A stretch of 64,000 bases of DNA, taken from Mactra quadrangularis. Its lineage: Eukaryota > Mollusca > Bivalvia > Venerida > Mactridae. The translations under genes and the position numbers were made by a program. This document shows, in pieces, positions 32,953 to 47,312 of this stretch (position 1 is the first letter of the stretch; each line of letters starts with the position of its first letter). The DNA is taken from NCBI GenBank assembly GCA_025267735.1, contig CM046297.1:25694011-25758010 (forward strand), written 5' to 3'. The notes beneath the pieces are model-generated. The model did no database searches. It was given only the letters and a program-made list of their open reading frames with translations, and was not told where the DNA came from.

Positions 32953-35900
32953 ATTAAAGGTAATTTAATTTTCTGTTAAGTGGCTCTCATACAATCACGA
33001 CAGAAGTCATAAAATGACAAAACTGGCACGGTTGCTATGCTACAAACAAATTGCCAAGTAATTATCTCTCCCAGAAACTGTTGGCTACGCATAGCTACTT
33101 AGTTGCATAACGAAGCAAACGGTTTCACTGAGTTTAACAATTGAATTTATGACTTAACGAAGATTTAAACTCTCTGTGTGCGGTCAGTTGAACGAAATCA
33201 GATAATTTACTTTGTCATATTATTACAAAGGCAAAACTTCAATCAATTGAGAATAAAATAAATCGATTGTTTTTTGGTTTAATCAATTGTCTAAAACAAA
33301 TTCATTTATTTCATAAAGATTTATGTCAAATGGTTTTCTTTAATCGACCAAAACTGTACAGAAGCAATATTCAATTAGTACATTCCGTTGCCACTATGAA
33401 ATCATAACTGATGTAAATTTTTCTAGTCACTAAACTTTGTTAAAGTGCAATGACGGCCATATACCTAATACGCCAAAGCTAAACATTATGTTTGCTTTGA
33501 TAGTGACCTCTCCAGTTTCAAAATATTGTTGAAGTCATAACAGTCACATATTTTATTAGTCAATGAAATAACCGTTTTATGTTTGCTTTGGTCGTTACAG
33601 TCTTTAAACATCGAAATTTCAAGTCATACTTGTATGTCGGCTTCCTTAGAAGTGGTTTCGTGATTATGAATGTATTCATCACAAAGATACATATAGCCTT
33701 ATGGTACCTTGTTATCTATCAAGGTGGGTCTTTTTAAATAATTAATTGCACATAACCTCAGTTGATACATTGTAAGACTCGGCAAACAAATGGCAAACGA
33801 CTATACTCGGTGAACACACACACACACACACACACCCCCACACACACACACACACACCCACACACACACGTACACAAAAAAATTAACTCTACCAAATCAA
33901 AATAATATAGCGCCATTATGACTTTATACCCAATTTATAAATATATATATGATACTGAAATATTCAATGTAAGCAATTCAGAAAACAATAACATTAAATT
34001 GGTAACAGCAATATTACTATCATGTCGTTGAACATGGCATATACAAAATATACAATTTGAAATAGAGGCAACGCTTACAACTGAAAATGATAAGACTTCA
34101 TAATTTTATGTTGACCCTATTTGGTATCAAATGGAAAAAAAATGGTTTTATTTCACATAATAACAAAAACTAAATGCATTTTCAGATGAACAAAACAATT
34201 TAGAACTAATTTACATTTGATATACTCGTTATCATTGTGCTGCAAATAAAGCCCATCGCGTACTGTTTTTATGAATTAAATATATAAAACAAAATAACTT
34301 GCAACTAACATAATGTATTTCCCCATAGAATAAGACCACTTTACTTTAATTTATAGTGTGATCAAGAAAACCATTAAGCAATTATATGCTGACACTAGAT
34401 CTACAACATAGAGTAAGAAAACATTTACTTTATATATCTAGATCTATGTTTCACTTAACGTTTCATTAATATACATACATGCAATGTTAGAAGCTATTAC
34501 TTTACAGTCACTAGCGGTTATATTACTTTCACACGCACCATGAATTTCTTCATTTGTCTCACTGGAATCAAATCTTTATTCTAACTAGCACAAGTGATAT
34601 ACCTTTGTAAGTGGCTGAACCTAACCAACTTGGTACGTGAAAGAATAACCTTAAATCTATTGCATGACCATTTGTCAAGGGGCTTGGTGTTTTGAAGAGT
34701 GTATACTTTTATTTGACCTCAAGAAAAGACATAACGATCTATCATCATTTAGTTATTATTATTCATATAAAACACGTGATAACTCAAAGAGTTGGCACGA
34801 AATGTGTCTTTTAGTCTATTTTAAAAAAGCTTCAAAGTTATGAATTTATTGACAATTGATTAGATATAAAATACAATGTTGATAAAGCTACATTTCGATC
34901 AACAGTTGACAATGTGTCTTATTTACACTTATTTAAAGGAGATATGAACCAGTAGTTTACGGTTTTATGAGACATTTTGTTTATTTATTATGTTTCATGT
35001 TATGTTTGAAGCTTTTAGAAATGCTCTCTTTGCTATTTCTCGTACATGAGGATTAAATTTGAATTGATACTTGAACAAAATGAATTTAGTTTTTTAACTC
35101 AATCTTTAACTCTTTTCTTATCTAGTCAGTCATTAGTCAAATCCACCCTTAGATATGTTCTAGGTCAAATGTGTTATCTTTAAATTACACTGGCTAGAAG
35201 AAAAAAATATTAGATGTTCCATAATCAAGTTTAAATTTTTGTCAATGCCGTAAATAAGATTAAATTGTCATGTCAATTGTTCCTTTAAATTCATTAAGTT
35301 TAACTCTTACCAAAGGCAAGAAATGTTTTCCCTGTTGACTTTTATATATGTCAATAACAAAATATGATACGATTCACGAGCTGAACATTTTTTTACGAAT
35401 TCCATTGATAGCTAATAACGGCTTCAGTTTGTTTTATGATATAACGCTTTATAGTCTAAACATATTTGTGCGTCGTTAAACACATATACATTTATTATAT
35501 TGTACAGAAAAGTAGTTTTCAAATTTGTAGATAATGCCATGTCCAAAAATGATATTCGAACTTATATACCGAAATGCTTTTGAGCACTTTAATAACTTTA
35601 TTAGGATTAAGAATAGCTTAAATTCAGTCTGTTTAGCAAGTAGGTTGGTGAATATATCAGCATGTATATAACAACCACATGGAAATTGGATTTCACAATG
35701 CATTGAACATATTTTGGCCAAGAAAGAATCTGAATCAATCATTAATGTTTTTATAAGTTTACAAATAATCTTATTACAGTATAACAAATTGTAAAAAAGT
35801 TATATTGCAAATAGGAAAAAAGTGCAAAGGGGATAATTCTGAATGTATATAACTTGATGTGATAGCTATTTTTTTTATAGACAAAATATCTAGAAGGCCT

Positions 35901-36999
35901 TACAGTGAATAAATTCATATCAGACTAATTTGATAAATGATTATTCATTTCTTATTACATCCATTTCCAAAGGCAAATATACAAGTGTATGTTCAAACAC
36001 AATTTAATACATGGCTAGTCCTCCAGATTTACTACGCAAACATTTAAATGCTATCATATCATGTAATTAAGTTTCTTTAATACATTTGCAAGTTTTTTGA
36101 TGACCATAGTTTTGTTTTCCACATTACAATGTATGTATAAAATCTAAAAATACGTTTACATGATCTATATACGTTGTGGTTTTTAGACATACAAATATTT
36201 ACGTCTTGAAATTTCTGCAAACTCGTTAGTTACTTTCTTTTAACTTACTTTTAATTCAAGACAATAATGCGGCCCATGTTACAATTCTGTCGAATGTAAT
36301 TTCCCACTCTGTTAATATCTAGCAGTGTTAAATTTTCCAAGAGAGAAAATTGTATCAGCGAAATTTTCTCCACCATCGCTGTTATTTTTACTAACTGTTA
36401 TTTAAAGTTCACTTTCATCCTCACAAAAGTAACACGAATGCGTCGTGTGACATATGGTGAATACAGACTCAGAAAAGACATGTGCGTAATTGGTAAATAT
36501 ATTGCTAGTGATTTTGTCTGCTTTTGTAAATTAAGATTGTATATATAAACATACATAGTTTCCGCTAGGCGTTTAAGTCACACCTCTACACTCATGTCTG
36601 ACAAATTAGTGTTAGACAGTTCACCAGCTGCGTCTGCATGCAAAGACTTATTCCTTCCAGGCTTCGAAAGTTTTCTAATTCCCTTAGCATCAACATAGAG
36701 ACTGCCGAAGTATCACAAACTCACAATGTAAAGCTCGGATTGGTTGGTAGGAAATTCAATAAGAGCTATTTCTACAAGTGCCGGTGTGGTCAGACAAAAT
36801 TGTACATCTTTTTTATTCAGTCCATATTGCTTTGTAATTGGAATGCCATATTTTTGTATCAATTTTATATTAAAAAAAAACAAAACATAATATATATATT
36901 GATTGGCAGTTCCAAAATGTCCGTGTTATTAAATTGTCTAAAACAGAAGCATATGTATGCCATAAAACAGATTTTTTTAGTTCAACGCATAATCTCTTG
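32953..36999. other. Intergenic / possible CCK 5' intron
   Basis: AT-rich, with a (CA)n run at 33813-33870. It probably includes the CCK first exon and promoter, but no element can be pointed to. The frame at 36638-37000 has no recognisable features. Confidence 0.5.
33813..33870. repeat. (CA)n microsatellite with CCC interruptions
   Basis: About 58 bp of ac repeats broken by cccc and ccc. Confidence 0.95.
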
Positions 37000-37751
37000 A
37001 TAACTCAATCTGATGATCATATGTCAATAACCTAGTTTTCGTTAGAGTAAAAACATGCGAAAGGATTTGAAATACGAAGTGAAACATTACGTCGTGGAAA
37101 GCATTTCATTGATGAAGCTATATTAAGGATTCATGAATTTTAGACAGGATTCCGTTAATTTAACGCAAACATTGATAAATTAATGTATAAAAGCAAATAT
37201 GTTATATTTAGGTATTATATTTAGCTTCATCGATTTAAATAAATACAAACTATTACCAGACTTCACCACAAACATTTTGTCAGCAGTATACATTTGGTCC
37301 AGCCAAATTCATTTTTTACTGGACCGAAAGAAAGTATAGTTCGAACAAAAAAACAAAACACTGTTCATAATAACAATAGAATGAACTAACCCACGAAGAG
37401 GGATGCCCGGGATGACTTGTTGTGTAATGAAAAGCGTTCTACCGTTACAAGCATGATTTACCAAGTGGTGGTGGTTTATTTACCATGCTCATTTTGTTAA
37501 AATGAATTACACAAATTTTATTTTCATTACTACCTACCCCTGAAATGAATTGTCTCATTTTTAATGTTTACCAAAACACGTTGTTTTTTTTGTACGCACT
37601 ATATAGGGGAACAAAAAATTATCATAGCAACATAATAAAATATGCAGTTCATTTAAATGACCTAGTATAACAGTGTATATATATTTAAATTGAATAAACA
37701 ATATACATGTAACTACAAATAACGTTTTTTGTTTAATATTGACTATTGTAG

Positions 37752-38049
37752 CCACCCGGCTAGCTCAGTTGGTAACACGCAAGTCTACTGACCGAGGGGT
37801 CGTGGGTTCGATTCATGGGCGGGGCATACTTTCGCGGAGCTTGGTCATGAAATTATTTCTACGGCCATTCTCCCTCCTACCAATGATTTTTAATTATGTA
37901 GGGCAGTTGTAAGTCACTGACGAAAGTATGCGCTTATTAGTTGGTTAACAGCTAAATCAAGAGATTTAGCCTTTCCAGGAGGAGTGAGTAGGTTGACTGG
38001 CCGCCCTAATATGACCTATACAATGTGTTGCTACGGCGTTAAACCCAAC
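37752..38049 (+). mobile_element. SINE family C, full-length body
   Basis: Head gccacccggctagctcagtt with B box gtgggttcgattc, then gcatactttcgcggagcttg and the shared body and tail tgttgctacggcgttaaacc. It is the best-preserved family C head in the window. Confidence 0.9.
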
Positions 38050-39410
38050 TCGGAGAATACAATGATCTTAATATCAAATGAATATTCGTGCATTTTCACA
38101 CTTTAAAACGCCATTTTCTCTAGCGCGACGTTTTCAACACGTAGTTTATACGTGTGTCGAATACACGTCGTTGCTATGGTGACGTCGCGATAAAAATGAA
38201 AATAATTGCCATATTTATAAAGTGCAATTGTGACTCTACATGTACACCGACTTTCATGAAGTTTGGTAGACTTTCGATTTTTACGAAACATTGTATCCAC
38301 CTACCTTAAACCCAACAAAAACAAACAAACAAACAATAGAAGCGGTAAAAACTTATACCAAATTTCGACCACTAGCTTCGCGTATTTACGACTTTCATCA
38401 ATTGTGCACTTTTTAAACTTTTTGTGTAATTCACCCTAAGACGTATTGTTATATGTTACATGGCCATCCTATATCAACATTTGGATTTATGAAAAAGGTA
38501 CTTCAATAATGTGTTGGGACTGACGTTCGGAAGGCTATTTCAAGGTTAGGATAAGTGTTTCATTTCTTTCTAATGCCTTATTTGTTGAGTTTTTTTATAT
38601 TTACACTGTCACGTCTATATACTTGACGTATCACTTACAAAATATATCAAAATTATTTGGAATTTATGGATATTTAAATACGTTTAGTTACCCCACCCAC
38701 TTGATAGATTTTTTCAATTTCAAAAACTGATACACCCTTAAGACATTTCTAAATTGCCTTATGATTATAAATTACAAATGCATTATTAGAATGACATCTA
38801 CGAAAACTTGTCCTTTTTAATAAATGAATTGTAAAAGGCCACTGGCACTAGTTTGAAAAACATGATAGAACATACTAATCCATTAATTATCCGTTTATCC
38901 TGATTAAAAGTTTCACAGAATCATACTTAGTCACAACGACCGTAAAATTATTTTTTCAAATCAATTGTCTAATTCAGTGTGGATTACCTTACTTTCGAAA
39001 AATTTAATAAGTTGTATTAATTAATCAATTTTGACCACTTTCTACATTTCATTACACGTAATTTCTCCGAGTTAATAGCAACACACCTTGGTGGTTACTT
39101 GCAACTCCATAATTCGTCTGAAATATCTAAATTCATATAGCATGGCTTAACGATACTGATAAAGCCATTATTGGTTTATTCTGCATGAACAACGGCTTAT
39201 GAAATAATCATATTAGTCTTTAATGAATTAACTTAATATTAAGTAAATAAGCAACGCATAGGATTAAAACTCAATCATGTACCTTTCAAATTCACGATGC
39301 CAAAAGCGCGTAACTATGACATCACAAATGTTACGGATTCAAGAAATTTACAGACTGAGTGAAAAATCGAAATCAACGTACTTATCTTAAACGCAAGATT
39401 CTAGTATTGT

Positions 39411-39667
39411 TTGTTTGGTTTTAACGCCATAGCAACACATTGTATAGGTCATATAACGTCTGTCAGTCATCCTACTCACTCACTATAGAAAGGCTAAATC
39501 TCTGGATTTAACTGTTAATCAACTAATAAGCGCATACTTTCATCAGTGACTGACAACTGCCCTACATAATTAAAAATTTTTGGTAGGAGGAAGAATAGCC
39601 GCAGAAAAAATATCATGACCAAGCTCAGTAGACTTGCATGCTTACAAATGAGTTAGCCGGGCGGCTC
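39411..39667 (-). mobile_element. SINE family C copy
   Basis: On the minus strand: gagccgcccggctaactcat head, body with gagcttggtcatgat and acagttaaatccagagattt, and tail tgttgctatggcgttaaaac. Confidence 0.87.
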
Positions 39668-39781
39668 TACGATTCTAGTAGAGTAGAGTACACTGTGGAT
39701 GATTGACAGGATACCACACCCACAGATACTCATAGGATATGCTGATTGCCTCATAAACTAAACTAAACAATGAACGCACCG

Positions 39782-39935
39782 CTTGTTTGTTTGTTTTGTT
39801 TTGTTAGTTTTTTAACGTCGCATTCAACACATATATAGGTCATATACACGACGGCTAGCTCTTCCTACTATAGGTTTCCTGGACTATTTTTCTATCACCA
39901 GTACAAACTTACCCTACCACGAGGCCGACAACTCA
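39782..39935 (-). mobile_element. SINE family A 3' portion
   Basis: On the minus strand: gttgtcggcctcgtggtagg, actggtgatagaaa, tccaggaaa, atatgacctatatatgtgtt and gcgacgttaaaa. Confidence 0.65.
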
Positions 39936-40351
39936 GAACGCACCGCTTGATTGATCTCTTTTGTTTCAAACATGTATCTGTCTTAAAGACCAAACAAATC
40001 AAAGTGTAGCTTGTAAAATCAATTATTTTGTAACAATTTCACGACATCGTTTCGCATTCATTTAGAAATTGTTCATTTTAACGGCCTTTTACCACATGTA
40101 ACACAGGGACGCAAAATTTAAATGTAAAAAGTAGATATTGTAGAGTGTCTGCTAGGCTGATTATTCAATAATAAACTGTAGTTATGTCGTTTTCTGTCTC
40201 TTTATTGAACAATTCAAAATAATTTCACATTTTAACTAGTGCCAAACTGAACCAGTTTTCCAGTTTATCTAAGACGTTCTGCATGGTGTAATAATTTTGT
40301 TCAATGTAAATAAAAGCCGATCTAAATTTATCCGATCGCGACTCTTTTTTT

Positions 40352-40697
40352 AGATCTAGCTACTTTTATATCACGGGTCGCGTTCAGCTGACTTGCTTTT
40401 ACAATATTCATGACCAAATCACTTTTTTTCGGTTACTTGTTTAAATCGTCTACGTCAAGCAATTTGAAAATAGCCTTCCAATCAAATCCTGCGAATAACA
40501 CCGCCGTCATGATTGTAAACCTCTGTCTAAAATAGCGTTTACGAGATCAAGATGCTATTGGTAGTGTTTCGTCTAGATGAACGCTACGCATTGCTTGGTC
40601 GACACAAAGGTCATCTAGATGTGACCCTCGGAGCGACCATCAGAAATCCTACACGACAGCGATGTATACCATAAATGTTTACAGAGATTGAACTTTG
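40352..40697. repeat. Diverged repeat pair R2, copy 1
   Basis: Colinear with 42670-42994: gaataacaccgccgtca, aatcaagatgcta (with differences), gtttcgtctagatga and gtgaccctcgg.gcgacca. Direct orientation, 2.3 kb apart. No coding frame is preserved. Confidence 0.8.
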
Positions 40698-42669
40698 TTT
40701 AGCCTAGTTTGAATATTATTTATAGCTGTGAACAATTAGAAACACCATATTGTAGACGCTATAAATTAATAGACACTTGTTTGAAAACGGTTTAAAAAAT
40801 AAGCGGGAGGAAACATAAAAAAATTGAAACTAAAAAGTATACTAGTGGTTCTATTGAATTATAAACAGGCATTTGGCGTTCATAACTAGCACTGTATGTA
40901 GTGGCTACTTGTGAAATCAATAGACAGAGCAAGTAAAATGAGCATTGAACTTAAACTTCAGCATTTCAAGGACTAATTCATGTTCATTTAATTTTACACA
41001 AAAAATATGACAATATCAAAAAGAACAAAATCTAACTGCCAACATTAATTATTAAACTATTTAACAGAAACTTAATATCTGGCGCTAGTATCTGAAAGGG
41101 AAAACTTTAAAGTCTCAACATTGAATTTAGAATAATGCCAAGAGGAGACTACGCTCGGTTTTAATGTCAGTGAAAATGTAATTTTATGGCGGCTTGTGTC
41201 TTGATCTCCTGAAATTCTTTTTATAAGAACAAAAAGTCTGGTAAACTAGTTATAGGAATGACAGTTAAAGAACAAAAGGAATCATCTACATTCAATTTAT
41301 AGATATTTCGGATGACACAATATCAACGAAGCTCGATAACAAATCACAAAGTCTGAAATTGTTTACGCCGATTCTCTATGCATTGCAAAGCCCTCGTGCA
41401 CCAGACAGTTAATATTCTTACTTCATGATATCTTTAGACGAATGTCTTAAAACCTAAGTTTATTGTTGTGGAATACATTATGCGGCACTTACAGTTTGTA
41501 ACTGAAGAAAAACGAACAATAGCCAATAGCGCTGTCGGACATGGGGTTTTGATGAAGTATATGCTTTATACAATTTACGGAAACGATACAAGAAACCTTT
41601 ATCTTACGTTAGTCAGATCAGATAAACATGTACTTCAATTACACAAACAGCTTATCGTCTAACTATTAACGCGTAATGTGGACTACATTAATCGCAGTAG
41701 TAATTATCCCTTCAAATGCGCGTGCGCGGCCTAATGTAATCGTCCGCGGCAGTTTTTGGTGAGGATTTGCTACAGTCTGCTACTAACATGGTGAAAACCC
41801 ATGTAAAATAAGACTAGACCGTGCGTTTGATATAGCTGAAATCAAAGCACGAAGTTCGTGTTCGTTGTCAGACGTCATTCAGTCTGCAAATCATATTTTT
41901 GACAGACACATTAAATCTGATTGCATGGTCCTCCTGGCATATTCTTCAAAATTCAATATTTGGACTTGTTAGGTTTCCCTTGGATACATGAATCAGATAT
42001 AAAATGTGTAAAACAACTTGATAATTTATGTTGACCGTAAAAGTGCGTTCGTTTTTATTTTTGTCGTAGCTTAAAGCCAGATGAACAGTTTCAAGGTATT
42101 CAAATATGGTATGATTTGTTGATTATCATCTGTCAAAACATGACTTCGCGTCGGCTTGGTGGTCTTTGTCTAACACTCGTGATATTGTGAAAGTGTGAAT
42201 TCAACCAGACTGAAATTATTCAAACTTTGACAGTTGAGAAAAAATGGACTATAAGGGACATTAAGGGTAATAATAGAGCGACCATCATAATTTTATGCCA
42301 AGCCTACCGTTAAATGGTAGACACTTCATGGCGATGTTAGTTTTGACAGCTTAATGTTATAGAATTTTTCAACTAGAATCGAATACATGTGTTAGACATA
42401 TGTATTGCCTGTTTGCATGTTATGCTGGTTGATCAACAGCGACACGTTCAATTACTAGGAAAAAATATTAGAACTAACAAAAAATGACACACAAAAACAG
42501 CAATACAGGAACGTGAATTTAGACAGTTGTTTACGAAAGAAAGGAGTTTTTTTTGTCAAGTAAGAAACCATACCTAAAGGACATTGACTTTTTACAAATG
42601 GGTATTAAGCATAAGAAAATCTAATTAAACCCCGATCTAAACATTCTCCGCTTGCCTACTTGCTATTTT

Positions 42670-42994
42670 ACGATCTGACTATCTTGTTATGACGGTTACG
42701 TTCAGGTGACGTTTTCTCGTTGTAAGATTCATTACACAATCATTATGTTTACTAAGTTTTTCACATCGTCTACGTCGCGCACTTTGAAACGAGCCGTCTA
42801 ATCACAGCCTGTGAATAACACCGCCGTCAAATTAGCTTGCAAACCTCGGTAAAAAATAGAAATTACGAAATCAAGATGCTAATAACATGTTTCGTCTAGA
42901 TGACTATGGTCATTTCGACGTGACCCTCGGTGCGACCACAAGCTATCCTGTATGACGGCGGTCTTTAGTATATCCGTTTTCGGAGATTGGGCAT
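42670..42994. repeat. Diverged repeat pair R2, copy 2
   Basis: Partner of 40352-40697; shares gtgaataacaccgccgtca and gtttcgtctagatgac. By eye about 70% identical with indels. Confidence 0.8.
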
Positions 42995-45832
42995 AAGATA
43001 GAATAAAATAAGAAATATTACAAAACAATAAAATGAAACATCGTAAAGTGGTAAACCCTTAAATATAAGCAGGCAAATCAAAAGGCATAACTCTAAGTAT
43101 CCCTTCTACGTAAATTGTTTGGTTACATTTTTAACGATGCGTTTAGCAAATTTACTTTCTGAAAACAATTTTATGCCAACTTTACTTTTGTTTTTTGTAG
43201 ACCAACTGTAACACACATTCACAAATAAAACTAAATCTTAATGTATGAGTATAACTTGCAAAACACCATTTCTTTAAATATCTAAAACATTATTAAAGTA
43301 GTTTGGTAAGTAATTAGACGATTCTATGACACAAATACGTATGTTAGCAAACGTATTTAACATACATATTTACAGAATGTGATTTGTTATTTCTTATTTC
43401 TACTTTTGATAAGATATGGAATTATTTTAGTTTGTTATAAACACTCGTTGATAATCTTCCATCGTGAACATTATATACAGCAAAATCAACTTCAAACACT
43501 GCTAAAATTTTCAGCATCCATAAAAATAATAAATACAAAATGTATTAAATGATGTCTTCCTTTAGCACTTTAGTGTCATACCCGTGAAATTCTGATATTT
43601 AAATCACGATTTAAATAATGCAAATAAGGTAAAGGACAATTTTGTTGCACTAGCACCTGAACTGTTGAAAAATCAACTGGCAAAAAGTTAGTATACCAAA
43701 GACACAGACTGTGAAAGAAAACAATCAGCTATGTTTGAATTCTAAAACCTAAAATGTACAAGGTATGCATACCAATAAAACATCTTTCATATTATGATAA
43801 AAGATAAATGTTGAATTTAAATAAAAAGGTAATGTTGATGAGTTGCTTATTACAAACAACTTATTTATGATAAATTATGAAACTGTCATTAGAACCTACC
43901 TGCACATAAAATCTAAGATGAAAGTATCGTCTCCCAATAATCCTTGAGTACTGGTTGATTCAATTTTAAACGATGAAATATTTTGATAACTAATAATGCT
44001 TTTAAAATCTTATCGAACGCTAAACAGAGTTTTCGCTGCGTTGATAGCAATTTGAATATTTACTCTGTAAAAGTAAAAAAGTTCCAGAATTTATATCCGA
44101 TAATCAATTTACCTTATTATTTCTTAATCTTCAAAAACATCATATTTTAATAAATCTTTTTTTTCTAACTATTTTTCAATCAGAGTTGTTTTTTAAATTT
44201 TAAAATTCCTAAGTATGAAACTGTTCAGACGACTTTGTGCCTTTATAAGTGAATGAGCGCCTAGTGAAATTGATCTATGTATCACGTGGTGGAAACGAAA
44301 ACGCTTGACAACCAATGCGATGACGATTCTGTCAACATACTATTGGAACAAACTAGTGTATCGAAACATGACCCAGGCTTGTTAAAGACTAGAGTATATT
44401 CAAAGAAAATAATTTCGGAGTTTATATCAACACGACTTATTTTGTATAAAAAGTATTTTTGTTGACAACAGAGATGTCTTTAGATGCTGGACATATTGAA
44501 GCCAGTGAATTTATTCATACGCACTATGATGAATATGTCTTTGCTTCCGAAGTGACATGTTAGAAAAAAGCCGTTGCAGAGAATGGATAGTAAAAATTAA
44601 TGTCCATCAGAAAATCATAAAAATACTAGATTTAAAAAATGTTTTTCATAAAATAATAAAAAATCTCTAATTGAGCTGTCAGCTAAAAATCGGAAAACTT
44701 TTTATTGATATAAAAAACAATCCTCTTTCCATAGGGACAAATTCTTCAAATCGTTACAATAGTAAGCTTATTGCAAACTCCCTATTGCTTAATAAATGTC
44801 TAATGCAGATGCTGCTTGAAGGCAATGATTACTAAACCGCCTGGAAACGTTGTATTTTTCTTTTAAATTGTATATATATATAAGTTTCCAAACTTAAACA
44901 TTATTTAAATAAATTAGAACAATTTATGGTATCATTTCCGTTCATGTATTTCGCCTTAAAATCGAATTCCAAAGATGCGATTATATTAGCTGTGGCATGG
45001 TTGTGTACATTATGTCGACCAAATTTCACGTTGATTTGAGACCGTTTTAAAAGCATATTTAAATTGAAGAAACCCTTTTCAGAAAATGTACTGCCATGCG
45101 TATGTAGGTAGTGTATTCCTTAAATGGTTAACATTAAGGATAGGTTTAAAATCAAGTGACTTTTGGGACAAAAATGACAACTTTCACTGTCAACATACTA
45201 TTCCCTATATGCTTTAGAAGTCATCCTAAAATTATATAATAACCTGTTCGGCTGTCCTCGGAGATTACCGTTCACCTAAATTGAAGAAGGAATTAACGAG
45301 AATATTTATGAAGCATGATGGTGTTGACTTCACGAGGGAATAAGAGACAAAAAATGACACAACGTGAATCTCAACTTATGCAAACAGATCTCTGTCGTCT
45401 AGTTGTTTTGTTTCAAAATTGTGTAAAAAAGCGCTTCTAATTTGGGAACTTACGCTTTTATATGATAGAATACTTAACACGGTTGTAAGGAATATTTTGA
45501 CATAGGGTCATGACTTTAAGGTTAAATAAAAATCAAGTTTGAATGATGAGTATCATAGAAGAAATTTTAGCACATTAAATTATTTTGATACTTCTTACGA
45601 AATTTTGTTTTTAAGTGTCTTTTACTAATTGAAAAAAGTGGCTTCTAGTTTTTTTGTAGAAGCATAACAAGTTTCAAATTCTTCTAAAATCTGTAACGTA
45701 AATGCTTAAATGTTTTTACGGTTTTGTTTAAAGATTTGTAAACATTGTTGCATTCAATTGTTTTTGTAAAATAATCTTACCCGTCAGATAGCAAAGCATT
45801 TTAATGTTAATCAAACAGTTCTTTTAAAAGAT
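42995..45832. other. Gene-empty stretch, nothing recognised
   Basis: AT-rich sequence; no SINE, inverted repeat or coding signal was seen. Confidence 0.55.
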
Positions 45833-46097
45833 ATTCGTCGCTATGCAGGGTTTAATTTGTTTGAAGTATAAATAGTCATATTCGCTGTTCAGTCATACCG
45901 TCAGCATAGTGAGTCACCCATAAAACACAGAGTAAATAGTCAGCAACTACTGTTCGTGCTATATACCTGTTTTTCACTAATAACTTATAGTACCATATTT
46001 TTATCCATTTCCCTAAACCGCAAGATAATTTCAAATTTCATTGGACCAACAGGTATGGTAGAACAAATTGTATTGGTTGAAGATATAGGTCAAAAAA
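45833..46097 (-). repeat. Dispersed repeat R1, copy 3 (inverted)
   Basis: The reverse complement of this stretch matches copy 1 (19211-19555) over both its left part (ttctaccatacctgt, ccaatgaaatt) and right part (cagtagttgctgactattta, atgactatttatacttcaaa). Confidence 0.85.
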
Positions 46098-47104
46098 TGG
46101 CTTTGACAGCTGTGCCCATAAATAGAACAAGCGCAATAATCGACATATAATTAACTTCATAGAATACAAACAAAATGTCTAACTTGAATAAATTGAATTT
46201 TTTGTGTACATGGTGAAATCAATAAAAATGTACTTGCAAACTTTCGTGTATGGCTTCAACATGTCAAATATGTTTATATAATAAACTAACATAATTTGAA
46301 ATTTTTGAAAAATTGTTCATTTATTTTTAAAAAACAGTTCCCTCATTGTCATGAAATAATTTAATTTGGAAATAACCAGATATAATACTGGATTTTTTGA
46401 TGATGTTACATCGGGGATAAATGCCATAATAATGTTATTTCTGTACCCAGTAGAATTTACTAAAGGTATCCACGTACAATGATACTAATTTGTTTTACAT
46501 TGGCAGCGTCAAAAGTTTCAACTTCTTGTAACATTTAATGTAATGCATCTTAAATTTGGAAACAGACAATGTAACTCTAAAATTCTATGAATTTGATTTT
46601 TTTCTTTGTCTTTCTCGCAGTCAAAAGCGTTTTGACATCTTCTACTGCTGCTTGACAGTTTCGAAAGACATGAATCCCACATGCTAACACTATTCAGCAT
46701 CATACGACAGCAAGTTTTCTCATAACACATGTTAAAAATATTGTTTTGACTGGATTTTGATATTTTGATATTGTAGTTGTACATTGAAATCTAAAGTAAT
46801 AAATTTTGCACAGTAGCTAGGCGCAGCTGATAACTTATACATCACGTTGATGGTTGAGATTTGAGACACCGTCTTATGTCATTTGTATCTGTGTTATTTT
46901 CTAAATCATTGTCATATTCGGCTTTTGAAACTTTTTGTGTGTGCTTAACCTGAAGTCTTTATTTAAACTAAAGATTAAACTAATTAAAAAATCTAAATTT
47001 GTACCACATGTTTTGTTATTATCAGATTATTTATAAATAAATTGTCGGTATTTCAAAATATAACTTATAGTAGATAGTCATTATTGACATAAACTTACCC
47101 ATAA

Positions 47105-47312
47105 GTCTATAGCCAAGCGGTTACGACGCTTGACTGGTTATTATTGCATAGCCAGCTCCGCGTTGGTTCGAATCCAATCCAAAACCTACCCCGTTGTTTC
47201 CTAAAGCAAGAAACTTTGTCCTACTAGCCAATCACTAGGGGACCAGGAAGTTGACTCGAGTGTGATAAAAACTAAGTTGAAAGAACTTGTTTCACAATCG
47301 AGCTAAAATAAA
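47105..47312 (+). mobile_element. SINE family B, full length
   Basis: Head tctatagccaagcggttacg (class II tRNA-like A box) with B box gcgttggttcgaatccaatc, then gttgtttcctaaagc, gaccaggaagttgactcg and gaacttgtttcacaatcgag. Confidence 0.85.

Larger units (their letters stand above)
37000..40340. other. Gene-empty stretch with SINE copies
   Basis: Holds SINE C copies 37752-38049 (plus) and 39411-39667 (minus), and a SINE tail at 39782-39935 (minus). A second tail-like scrap (ttaaacccaacaaaaacaaa) at 38306 suggests that about 250 bp were inserted into the tail of the first copy. No coding sequence is supported. Confidence 0.6.

Noticed and set aside
36638..37000. 120-codon plus-strand frame
   Set aside because: Longest free-standing frame in the gene desert, but without signal peptide, Cys pattern, domain or splice evidence.
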